This document shows, one piece after another, positions 44,131 through 52,665 of a DNA stretch of 64,000 bases (its first letter is position 1; each line of letters opens with the position of its first letter). Origin of the DNA: Chitinophaga sp. YR627 (GTDB lineage: Bacteria; Bacteroidota; Bacteroidia; Chitinophagales; Chitinophagaceae); contig NZ_FOUX01000001.1 of assembly GCF_900114995.1 (NCBI RefSeq), forward strand, positions 930,001-994,000, given 5' to 3'. The position numbers and the translations under genes are program-made. The notes beneath the pieces are model-generated. The model was not told where the DNA came from and searched no databases. It worked only from the letters and a program-made list of their open reading frames with translations.

Positions 44131-44687
44131 ATGTTAAAATTAAGAGGTGAATAATATAACGTTTCACTAGAGAAACACGAACATTATTACTTGACTTAAA
44201 TAGTGATTGTTGGCCAGGGGATAAATAGAAGATGGTATTGATTGCTGAGGTTTCAAATGTTATGGCTGGTATAAAGGTATCGAAATATTGTATTAACCAA
44301 AAATAAAGATCGGTCGGCCAGGCGTATTTATTGCCTGATAATAACAACATCGGATAGGTATCGGATGGGAAATTCCTGATGTTAAAGCTTAATGTAAAAG
44401 TAAAGGTTCCGGTAAGCTACGGCACGATCTTAGTAATGTAAAGATGAAGGCATTGGTCCCAAATGAGCTGAAAATCAGCATATAGGGGCAAGGGTGTTTC
44501 GAGCAATGAAAATAGCAGCTTTTCTGACTGGTTTTAAGCCTATATCAGTTAAACTGATATTATAAACAACTAGTTGCAATATATTGATAATGAGATTCAT
44601 ATAATACTTGCTTAAGATTTTTATCATCACAAAAAGAAGCCGTTCACCCAAGGTGAACGGCTTCTTTATTCTGAAAGTAAAAAGTGC
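44131..44687. other. Spacer without genes, one palindrome
   Basis: I find no coding sequence I can support. The region holds GTTTC-N6-GAAAC near 44161-44176, a perfect 8-bp-arm palindrome ATATCAGT-TAA-ACTGATAT (44542-44560) and the terminator of the next minus-strand gene (44633-44667). Confidence 0.6.
44633..44667 (-). terminator. Terminator of the M43-mqnE-DUF192 gene group
   Basis: A 16-bp perfect stem (44633-44648 with 44652-44667) with a CAA loop, 21 bp past the DUF192 stop codon. Reading on the minus strand it is followed by TTTT. Confidence 0.85.
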
Positions 44688-45224
44688 TTATCTGATCTCT
44701 TTGTAAGCGATCTTATCACCATACGCGATGTGATACTTATCGCAAAATCCGGCATTCACTTCGAGCACATATTGTGCTTTTTTGAAGGACGGAAGACTCT
44801 CTTCTGAAAGTGGTGTCGTATACTTTTGTACTGATACGATCTCTTTTTTCTCATCCAGATAGACGATATCGAGGGAGATATAAGTGTCTTTCATCCAGAA
44901 GGACTGTTCTTCCGCATGCGGGAAAATGAACAGCATTCCCTGGGTATCCAGCATCGACTTACGGTACATTAATCCCTGTGCTCTTTCCTGGTCGTTGGTC
45001 GCTAATTCGATATCGATCTGACGAAGGGTATCGTTATTGACCTTACTGAGAAAATAAAGGACACCTTCTTTTTTGAATGGCGGTCCGCTGTCTGTCTTCG
45101 TACTAATGGTGGCATCCCCTGAGGATACGTTATTATTAAAAGCCTGATTGCCATTTCTGTTCTGACAGGAGGCGATATAGATAAGAAGTCCTGCATTGAA
45201 TAGCAGCCATCGGGAAGCTGACAT
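44688..45224 (-). CDS. DUF192 lipoprotein
   Basis: 178 residues with a lipoprotein signal (YIASC, Cys about residue 20) and a Ser/Asn-rich linker. The rest is one DUF192 domain: IDIELATNDQERAQGLMYRKSML, GMLFIFPHAEEQSFWMKDTYISLDIVYLD, and a C-terminal YVLEVNAGFCDKYHIAYGDKI. The family is common in bacteria and archaea with no settled function. It starts 13 bp after mqnE on the same strand, suggesting cotranscription rather than a functional tie. Confidence 0.87.
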   Translation of the reverse strand: MSASRWLLFNAGLLIYIASCQNRNGNQAFNNNVSSGDATISTKTDSGPPFKKEGVLYFLSKVNNDTLRQIDIELATNDQERAQGLMYRKSMLDTQGMLFIFPHAEEQSFWMKDTYISLDIVYLDEKKEIVSVQKYTTPLSEESLPSFKKAQYVLEVNAGFCDKYHIAYGDKIAYKEIR

Positions 45225-45237
45225 AAAGCGGTGTTTT

Positions 45238-46419
45238 TTAACGTGCCATCAATTCCTCTTCTAAGAACACTACATCGGTGTAGTCCTTGATCTCGTTATA
45301 AACGGTATCTCTTTCTACCGGTCTTCTGCCAGCCTGTTTGATCAGCATGGCCAGTTGAGCGGTATTCATAGATGGATTCTGTTCTTCCGCACCTGCCATG
45401 GAGTAGATCTTCGTAGTATCATCAATGGTACCATCCAGATCATTTACGCCAAAGGAGAGGGTCAGTTGAGCGGTATTTCTACCCAGCATCGGCCAGTAGG
45501 CTTTCAGGTGGGGGAAGTTGTCCATATACAGACGGGCAATTGCGTACAGTCTCAGATCTTCCACTACAGATGTTTCTGCAACATGGGCCATTTCATTGTC
45601 CTTATTGCGGAATTTCAGCGGAATAAAGGTATTGAAACCTTTGGTCTGATCCTGGAGCTTACGCAGCTGCTCCATGTGGTCTACACGGTGCCAGAATTCC
45701 TCTACGTGGCCGTACAGCATGGTTGCATTGGTATGCATGCCCAGCAGGTGCGCGGTTTTGTGAATGTGTAACCAGCCTTCAGCGTCTACCTTATCATGGC
45801 AGATCTTTGCACGGATATCCGGATGGAATATCTCGGCGCCGCCGCCCGGCATGGACTGGAGACCAGCATCATGCAGGATACGCATCCCTTCCTCTACACT
45901 TACTTTCGCCTTGCGGAACATGTAGTCCAGTTCCACCGCGGTAAAGCCTTTAAGATGCAGGTCTGGACGGTGTGCTCTTATTTTCTGCAGCAGTTCAACG
46001 AAGAAGTCGAGGTTCATCTTTGGATGTACGCCACCCACGATGTGTACTTCTGTAACAGGTTGACCGTCATATTTTTTCACAATATCCAGCATCTGATCGA
46101 TGCTCAGTTCCCAACCTTCCTCACGGTTCTTATACAGCTTGGAGTAGGAGCAGAATCTGCAGGTAAAGATGCAGACGTTGGTTGGCTCAATGTGAAAGTT
46201 ACGATTGAAATAGGTTTTGTCACCGTGCAGACGCACTCTGACAGCATTGGCAAGGGCGCCCAGGAAACCAAGTTCTCCTTTCTCAAATAAAAGAAGACCG
46301 TCTTCCGGCGTCAGCCTTTCTGCTGACATTACCTTTTCTCCAATGGTTTTCAACCCTTTGTCCAATCTTGTATCCTGCAGTAACAATTCTACTGCCGGAT
46401 GGTCATTTCTGGTCGTCAT
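45238..46419 (-). CDS. mqnE: Aminofutalosine synthase
   Basis: 393 residues, a radical SAM enzyme of the futalosine pathway for menaquinone. The 4Fe-4S site is CIFTCRFCSYSK (CxxxCxxC), preceded by NFHIEPTNV. Other family blocks are GQPVTEVHIVGGVHPKM, LKGFTAVELDYM, SMPGGGAEIFH, THTNATML-like HTNATMLYGHVEE, and FNTFIPLKFRNKDNEM. MqnE couples SAM with 3-[(1-carboxyvinyl)oxy]benzoate to make aminofutalosine. Other mqn genes are elsewhere. It begins only 5 bp after the M43 protease gene, so it may be read from that gene's transcript or from an internal promoter. Confidence 0.95.
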   Translation of the reverse strand: MTTRNDHPAVELLLQDTRLDKGLKTIGEKVMSAERLTPEDGLLLFEKGELGFLGALANAVRVRLHGDKTYFNRNFHIEPTNVCIFTCRFCSYSKLYKNREEGWELSIDQMLDIVKKYDGQPVTEVHIVGGVHPKMNLDFFVELLQKIRAHRPDLHLKGFTAVELDYMFRKAKVSVEEGMRILHDAGLQSMPGGGAEIFHPDIRAKICHDKVDAEGWLHIHKTAHLLGMHTNATMLYGHVEEFWHRVDHMEQLRKLQDQTKGFNTFIPLKFRNKDNEMAHVAETSVVEDLRLYAIARLYMDNFPHLKAYWPMLGRNTAQLTLSFGVNDLDGTIDDTTKIYSMAGAEEQNPSMNTAQLAMLIKQAGRRPVERDTVYNEIKDYTDVVFLEEELMAR

Positions 46420-46424
46420 CTCGC

Positions 46425-48563
46425 TTAATTCACTTTAGTTATCTTAATAGTCTTGACGTTATTCCTGTATATTAATTTTACAAAATAAATACCATTTGGC
46501 TCATTTACCAAATCAAAGATAAAACGGTTGCTATTGTTGATTGACGAGCCTGGCTGCTTAGCGACCAGTTGTCCTAAAGTATTATAGATGCCGATCCATT
46601 CCAGATCATTCGGTACTTCCAGGAAGGTGATAAACAATTGGTTGGACGTTGGAACAGGTCCGATCACCAACCCTTTCTCCTTCAGATAGGGCAGGGTATT
46701 CTTCGTGACGATATTGATATTATCCAGGTAGATATTGTTCTCCGCGTTGCTGATGTTCCTGAATACCACTCTGAATGGCCCTTTCTTAATGATCGGGGTC
46801 AGGTTGATAGAATCCCTGCGCCATTCTGAAGCGGTAGGTACAAATTCGGTCGTTACCGGCACCCTGCGGGTGAGGAGGGAAGAACCTCCTTTCTTATACA
46901 GGCTATCGAATGTGTCTCCACAGTCAGAAGTTGTCAGTACCTGTAAACTATCCCAGGTGGTATTCGTACCATTCAGACTGGAGTACGCCGCCGCCGCCAC
47001 ATCAAAGAAGAGGAACACGGAATCTTTCCCTGTCGGATCGAATACCGGTGTCAGGATATCATCCACCGCATCGTTGGTATTATATGCCAGGTTATGGATC
47101 ACGATTGATTTAGTGCCCGATTTGGCAGCATCCGAACTCATTTCCCAGCTAAAGCTGTTATCATAGTTCCTGATCTCCCAACCATCCGGCGGGAAGGTAT
47201 TGCCTTCAAAGCCTTCCAGTAACGGGAAGGTCGCATTCGCATAATATTGGAAAGGAGACCAGGCGGTATCATTAGATCCATCGCCATCTGTCGGATTATT
47301 ATTAGGTAAAGCGGTATACACTTTCAACAGGTGCAGACCTTCTCCCGGAATACTGCTGTCCAGATCCACCGTATCACTCTTCAGCGCTGCCAGGTTGCCC
47401 GTCCAGTTGTAACTGATCGTTGTGCCTTCGTCTACTACATAGTTGATCTTCACGGAGGTCAGGGCGTTTTTACCCTGGTTCTTCAGGATGACGCGTGGCA
47501 GGATATTGTTTTCACAGATCTGGTTATAGGGAGAAAGGATGTTCAGGATGGAGGCATCATTCTCCTGGAGGTTTAATGGCAGACATGCTTCTGAAACCAT
47601 CAGGGAGGCCCTGTCATTTTCCAGGGTAATACGCATCCTGTCTGCCTGATCAGAGGTGAACAGCAGCATGCAGGCATCATCTGAATAGTCCATGAAGTTG
47701 TTGAACATGATACCCGGAGAATCTACCGTACATCTGTCAGTCAGCGGGAACGGCGGACAATTATACGTATAGTTACCCTGCAAAGGTGTATCGTCAATAC
47801 CATCATCCGCAGCGCAACCTGATTCATCGCCCCAGATGTGACGCAGGGAGAAGAAGTGGCCCACTTCATGCACGGTCGTGCGGCCCGCATTATAAGGTGA
47901 AACAGCAGTACCTGTTGTACCAAAAGCAGTGTAGGTGATCACCACACCCTGTTCATCCGCAGGATAACCCTGAGGAAAGGTGGCGATACCCAGATAATTA
48001 TCAGCGAGGTTACAAACCCATATATTCAGATAGTTATCACTGTTCCATACATCAGCGCCACCGGTAGCCACGTGTTTTACACCTGATGCGGAATTGGCTG
48101 AAGAGAAGGAAGTGCGGGTGGTTGTCACCCTATTAATACCATTCGTTGGATTATTATCAGGGGTACGTTGCGCCAGACAGAACTGTATATTCGCCTGACC
48201 TATCCGCGATTGCCATGCTGCCGGTACATTGGAGATATCTGGTGCTGCTGCTGCGTAATCACGGTTGAGCGCATCAATCTGGGATTGTACCTGTTCATCG
48301 GTCACCTGGTTAGGGTTTCTCATGACGATGTGTACAACAACGGGAATCGTGACGGTTGGGTAGATGGTTCTCATCAATGCCCGGGATTGTTTCACTGAGC
48401 GGGTCATTTCCTGCAAACGTGCTTCTTTTCGTTCACGCACTTTCTGTAAAGCTGGGTTAGAGGCAATGAGTTGTTGCATTGCTTCTTCGGTACCACATTT
48501 ACGCTGTGCAAGCGCTGGTATGACATAGAGGACGGCGAGGATAAGAAGGGTAAAATTGCGCAA
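46425..48563 (-). CDS. M43-family zinc metalloprotease with type IX sorting tail
   Basis: 712 residues. A signal peptide (about 1-19, ending ALAQ) and a pro-region precede the pappalysin-like M43 domain, with the zinc motif HEVGHFFSLRH and the downstream Met-turn region NFMDYSDDACM. Then come a beta-sandwich CARDB-like part (ICENNILPRVILKNQGKNALTSV) and a MAM-like/jelly-roll domain (FPLLEGFEGNTFPPDGWEI). The final 75 residues are a type A sorting domain (VIGPVPTSNQLFI, VLYNTLG-like IYNTLGQLVAKQ, GIYFVKLIY, KTIKITKVN). Probable role: secreted cell-surface protease. Downstream genes mqnE and DUF192 follow very closely. Confidence 0.9.
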   Translation of the reverse strand: MRNFTLLILAVLYVIPALAQRKCGTEEAMQQLIASNPALQKVRERKEARLQEMTRSVKQSRALMRTIYPTVTIPVVVHIVMRNPNQVTDEQVQSQIDALNRDYAAAAPDISNVPAAWQSRIGQANIQFCLAQRTPDNNPTNGINRVTTTRTSFSSANSASGVKHVATGGADVWNSDNYLNIWVCNLADNYLGIATFPQGYPADEQGVVITYTAFGTTGTAVSPYNAGRTTVHEVGHFFSLRHIWGDESGCAADDGIDDTPLQGNYTYNCPPFPLTDRCTVDSPGIMFNNFMDYSDDACMLLFTSDQADRMRITLENDRASLMVSEACLPLNLQENDASILNILSPYNQICENNILPRVILKNQGKNALTSVKINYVVDEGTTISYNWTGNLAALKSDTVDLDSSIPGEGLHLLKVYTALPNNNPTDGDGSNDTAWSPFQYYANATFPLLEGFEGNTFPPDGWEIRNYDNSFSWEMSSDAAKSGTKSIVIHNLAYNTNDAVDDILTPVFDPTGKDSVFLFFDVAAAAYSSLNGTNTTWDSLQVLTTSDCGDTFDSLYKKGGSSLLTRRVPVTTEFVPTASEWRRDSINLTPIIKKGPFRVVFRNISNAENNIYLDNINIVTKNTLPYLKEKGLVIGPVPTSNQLFITFLEVPNDLEWIGIYNTLGQLVAKQPGSSINNSNRFIFDLVNEPNGIYFVKLIYRNNVKTIKITKVN

Positions 48564-48834
48564 GGTTCAAGTTTGAGTAGTTAAAATACAGCTTGTCAGC
48601 CTATTTTTATTAAAAAGTTACGACGATATCGTTATTTACATGTTATCAATCTTTCAAAGACGAAGTTCGCTATTAAATTAGATTCTTTTATATGGATTGC
48701 TTTTAGGATCTTCTTTAGATCATTTTATCAACTTTTCTATCAGTAAACGCAGTTTAAAGAAATTTCTTATTAACCGTTAGACCCAAACCCCTCTATCAGG
48801 TTTATTTTCTTTTACAGGTTTTTCCCAACTTTCT

Positions 48835-49246
48835 ATGCGATCAACTTTACAGCTGGCCTGTGTATTGTTTACCCTATTATCCTGTTTGTCTGCACTGGCA
48901 CAACAAGCAGGTTTGCAGGCTCTGATACTGTTTGTGTTAATGAACCCATGAGATATGCCGGTCAGGGATGCCTCTTTTAATATGCATATGAGTTCAATAC
49001 GCAAGCAGGTGTCATCAAAAAAGAAACCCCCGTTATATTTATTCATGGCGGTCCGGTGGCTTATGTAACTATAACCGCTGAGGGGAATTGATCTTTCGTT
49101 CAGATGATTGCCGTAAGGGCTGGGATGGCACCTGCATAGACAAGTTACTGCCCGCAGGTAGTTCTGTTTACAGGATTAGTACACCATTTACGGGGTTCAC
49201 CGAAGGGGCGTATCCGCAAAAGGGCCTCATTATGCTGGTGAGGTAA
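48835..49246 (+). pseudogene. Collapsed copy of a type B-sorted surface protein
   Basis: The start gives a signal peptide MRSTLQLACVLFTLLSCLSA ending in QQ, then after a one-base shift FAGSDTVCVNEPM. This parallels MRSF... and FTAPDTVCVNEAI of the intact gene at 49363. A middle piece in a third frame reads FNTQAGVIKKETPVIFIHGG and then VTITAEGN, like a PKD-type domain. The end reads CRKGWDGTCIDKLLPAGSSV and ...GLIMLVR-stop at 49246, matching the sorting tail GWDGTYMEQLQPGGAYVY...GTVTLVR. Only both ends and scraps of the middle remain, so most of the gene was deleted. The preceding 48564-48834 stretch shows nothing recognisable. Confidence 0.75.
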
Positions 49247-49362
49247 AAAATCACGTCGACGGCTATCTATCAAATTAGATATCATTATATTAGCTTCATT
49301 CGGTAATTTAGCGCCTGAACCGGGACAATCAGCAACGTGTATATCCCTTACACATGATATCT

Positions 49363-52035
49363 ATGAGATCATTCATTCTGTCGACCTGTTTAGTCATATT
49401 ATTTACGGGCTATTCAGCCTGGGCACAGCAAGCCAGTTTTACTGCTCCGGACACAGTATGTGTCAATGAGGCTATCACGCTCACCAATACATCAACGGGA
49501 GGATCGTCGTTCTATTGGAATTTCTGTGCAGGGAACCTCTACCAGCCGCCAACGGCTGTCAATTTCGGTAATATAAACGGCGCCTTTCAGACGCCGGTAT
49601 TCCTGGAGATGGCCCAGGAGGGAGGTAACTATTATGCCTTTGTGACCAATAATGCTGAAAGCCTGGTAAGGCTTTCTTTTGGAAATAGTTTGCTAAATAC
49701 GCCAACAGCTGAAAACCTGGGCAATTTCGGCGGACAGATCCCCCGTCAGACGGAAGGCCTGAGAATAGTGCAGGATGCAAATGGCTGGCATGTACTGATT
49801 GTGGGTGGAGGGAATGCAACTGTTCCCAGTATCGCCATTGTTGATTTCGGGGCAAGTTTATCCAATACGCCTACCTGTACCAACTGGGGTAATATAGGCA
49901 ATCTGGCTTATCCTATTGATCTGTTTACATTTCAGGAAGGGGGGATCTGGTATGGATTTACCATTAACGCAGATAACAATACGCTGACCCGCTTCAATTT
50001 CGGAACCTCCTTTGCTACACCGCCTTCCGGCGTCAACATGGGTAATCTGGGTAACCTGGATTATCCTACAGGGATGTTCCTGATCAACGTCAGCGGTAAC
50101 TGGTTTATGTTTGTGACAAATGGGGAAGGTCAGACCATCACCCGGCTGGACTTTGGTAATTCCATGCTGAATACACCTACGGCGGTTAATCTCGGTAATC
50201 CGGGCGGTATTCTGAACCATCCCCGTGATATCTACGTCTTTAATGATTGTGGTGGTGTGTTTGCCCTTGTTGCAAATGGTGATGGAGATGATCTGGTAAG
50301 ACTGGATTTTGATGGCGGTGTTATCACAGGGAATATTACGGCTTCTTCTTATGGTAATATTGGCAGTTTCCGCTATCCGCATTCGCTTTCAGCGGTTTTC
50401 AGGGTACAGGACGATCTGTATACCTTTGTTGCCAATGCATTCAACAATTCATTAACCCGTGTAAAGTTCAGCGCCTGTACCAATAGCTCGGTACCATCTT
50501 CAACGTTAGTCGTTCCTCCATCTTTTACCTATTCACAACCGGGCACGTATACCGTCAATATGATTATGGATGAAGGTTTGCCCACCCAGCAATCCACCTG
50601 CCGGAATATCGTAGTGATGCCGCCACCTACCGTGGATCTTGGTACGGATCAGATTACGAGTTGTAACAGTACGCCTGTTACGTTGAATGCCGGTACCGGC
50701 AATACACATTATTTATGGTCAGATAATAGTACCGCCAATACATTGCTCGTTCGTTCAGGTGGCACCTATAGTGTCGTGGTGAGTAATGGTGGCGCATGTA
50801 CGGCCAGTGATCAGGTGGAGGTAATGATGAGTCCTGCGATAGACGCAACGATCGATGTGACAAATATTGATTGTGCCAATCCCGTGGGAGCGATTACGGT
50901 AACGCCATCCGGCGGATTGACGCCATTTACCTATCGTTTGAATAATACAGACATGGGTACCGGGAATAGCTATACTAACCTGGCAGCAGGTACTTATAAT
51001 ATAGAGATCACAGATGCGATAGGTTGTGCGATTACCAGAAGCGTAGACGTTACAGTAGCACCCAATGCATCCTTCTCTATTACCGCCACACCGGTAGCGC
51101 CAACCTGTAATGGTCTGACGGATGGTGCGATTAATATAACGGTCAACAGCGGACAACCACCTTTCGAATTTGCGCTGGATGATCAACCTTATCAGCGTGC
51201 TACTTCTTTCGATAATCTGGGTGTAGGTAACTATAAAGTATATGGTCGGGCCGGCGCCTGTCTCGATAGTGCGATTGTGGCAATTATTGCACCGCCGGTG
51301 ATTGACCTTTCTGTAACGCCAACAGATGAAACCTGTAGCAGGGAAGATGGTGCACTGGAAATTAATGGCAGTGGCGGCACCCTGCCTTATACCTATGAAT
51401 TGAACGGTGTCCCTATCAACACACCGGATATTGAAAATATCGTTGCGGGTGACTATAACATAAAGATCATCGATGCGAATGGTTGTGAAGCTACCGCAGA
51501 TGTGACACTGAACAACCTGGATATTGCACCTGTTACGATCACGAACAGTGATACCACCATTTCTATCGGTGATAAAGTGGAATTGCATGCAGTCAATGCG
51601 GTGGATTACAGCTGGACTCCTGTAACTGGTGTTAGTTGTGCGGATTGTGCGACAACGACAGTGCAGCCGTTGCAGACCACCACATATATTGTCATTACGC
51701 CTTCCGGCAGAAATTGCGCTGTCAGCGATTCAGTAACGATCTATGTAGATACGAGGCACTCTCTTTTTATACCCACGGCTTTTACACCTAACAAAGATGG
51801 TGTGAATGATGTGTTCAGGGTAAAAGCAAAAGCAGTCGCTGTCTTTAATATGATGATCTACAATCGTTGGGGAGAAGTAATATTCAGATCAGGTGATGTC
51901 AGCAAAGGATGGGATGGAACTTACATGGAACAACTACAACCTGGCGGCGCTTATGTGTACATGATTGAATATGCTTTCTATGATGATGTAGGGAAAATAT
52001 ATCGTCAACAGGGAACGGTAACACTGGTAAGATAG
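49363..52035 (+). CDS. Large surface protein with propeller-like repeats, SprB repeats and type B sorting tail
   Basis: The frame opens at 49354, but I prefer the ATG at 49363 (MRSF), which matches the start of the neighbouring relic; this gives 890 residues. After a signal peptide ending AWAQ come an N-terminal Cys-bearing piece and, from about residue 50 to 340, five or six repeats of about 55-60 residues. Each has an NLGN, a YPxxLF-like, a W(Y/F)xFxxN and a LxRxxFG element, probably a beta-propeller. A PKD-like segment follows, then three or more SprB-type repeats (GGLTPFTYRLN, GQPPFEFALD, GGTLPYTYELN), and a CHU_C tail (IPTAFTPNKDGVNDVF, YNRWGEVIF, GWDG, GTVTLVR). Probable surface adhesin exported by the type IX system. 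Confidence 0.87.
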   Translation: MRSFILSTCLVILFTGYSAWAQQASFTAPDTVCVNEAITLTNTSTGGSSFYWNFCAGNLYQPPTAVNFGNINGAFQTPVFLEMAQEGGNYYAFVTNNAESLVRLSFGNSLLNTPTAENLGNFGGQIPRQTEGLRIVQDANGWHVLIVGGGNATVPSIAIVDFGASLSNTPTCTNWGNIGNLAYPIDLFTFQEGGIWYGFTINADNNTLTRFNFGTSFATPPSGVNMGNLGNLDYPTGMFLINVSGNWFMFVTNGEGQTITRLDFGNSMLNTPTAVNLGNPGGILNHPRDIYVFNDCGGVFALVANGDGDDLVRLDFDGGVITGNITASSYGNIGSFRYPHSLSAVFRVQDDLYTFVANAFNNSLTRVKFSACTNSSVPSSTLVVPPSFTYSQPGTYTVNMIMDEGLPTQQSTCRNIVVMPPPTVDLGTDQITSCNSTPVTLNAGTGNTHYLWSDNSTANTLLVRSGGTYSVVVSNGGACTASDQVEVMMSPAIDATIDVTNIDCANPVGAITVTPSGGLTPFTYRLNNTDMGTGNSYTNLAAGTYNIEITDAIGCAITRSVDVTVAPNASFSITATPVAPTCNGLTDGAINITVNSGQPPFEFALDDQPYQRATSFDNLGVGNYKVYGRAGACLDSAIVAIIAPPVIDLSVTPTDETCSREDGALEINGSGGTLPYTYELNGVPINTPDIENIVAGDYNIKIIDANGCEATADVTLNNLDIAPVTITNSDTTISIGDKVELHAVNAVDYSWTPVTGVSCADCATTTVQPLQTTTYIVITPSGRNCAVSDSVTIYVDTRHSLFIPTAFTPNKDGVNDVFRVKAKAVAVFNMMIYNRWGEVIFRSGDVSKGWDGTYMEQLQPGGAYVYMIEYAFYDDVGKIYRQQGTVTLVR

Positions 52036-52125
52036 TTGTCAGCAGCACACGCGTGCGTATATTAATTAATCCGGTTCTCTTCTGCAACAAACCTGGCAGT
52101 TATTTGATGACCGGTATAAATGATA

Positions 52126-52154
52126 AAGCCGGTACGCGATAAGCGTACCGGCTT
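52126..52154. terminator. Bidirectional terminator between surface-protein gene and trxA
   Basis: A perfect 12-bp stem AAGCCGGTACGC/GCGTACCGGCTT with a 5-base loop between convergent genes. Confidence 0.85.
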
Positions 52155-52177
52155 CTTTATGCATTACATACTACCTA

Positions 52178-52495
52178 CTAGAGGTTAGTCTGAATTTTCT
52201 TTTCCAGAATTGCTCTTGGAGCTGCACCTACCTGTTTGTCAACTACCTGACCATTTTTAATGAAAAGGATAGCAGGGATGCTGGTGATACCGTAGTTGAT
52301 AGACAACTGAGGGTTCTGATCCACGTTTACTTTACCCACGTTAACCTTACCCGCATAGTCTTTAGACAGGTCTTCGATAACCGGACCGATAGCGCGACAA
52401 GGACCACACCATTCTGCCCAGAAATCTATCACACTCAATTTATCGGAGTCCAACACTTCTGTCTGGAAGTTTGAATCTGTGAATTCTAATGCCAT
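52178..52495 (-). CDS. trxA: Thioredoxin
   Basis: 105 residues, the normal length of thioredoxin 1. The redox active site is [13 protein letters not shown]. The buried Asp precedes it (VIDFWAEW), and the cis-Pro loop [12 protein letters not shown] and the C-terminal [12 protein letters not shown] are all present. It reduces protein disulfides in the cytoplasm with thioredoxin reductase, and is the likely electron donor for the fRMsr at 14772. It lies 170 bp downstream of dnaE on the same strand and probably has its own promoter. Confidence 0.96.
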   Translation of the reverse strand: MALEFTDSNFQTEVLDSDKLSVIDFWAEWCGPCRAIGPVIEDLSKDYAGKVNVGKVNVDQNPQLSINYGITSIPAILFIKNGQVVDKQVGAAPRAILEKKIQTNL

Positions 52496-52665
52496 GATAT
52501 TAAAATTTATGAATTATAGTAAATCAAAGTTCTGTAATAAATTTATAAATGCAAATATATTCATTCAATTTTCGAACCGGATGCAAATTACTGCTTTTTT
52601 GACAGCCGGTATTTGTTTGTTAAAAGGCGCCGTTTGACCATGCAAATTAGAGCAATTTAAGACCG

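Noticed and set aside
44417..44440. A GGCAC...-type -24/-12 (sigma-54) promoter
   Set aside because: The -24 part is fair, but the -12 part (TTAGT) lacks the GC pair, and no gene follows on the plus strand.
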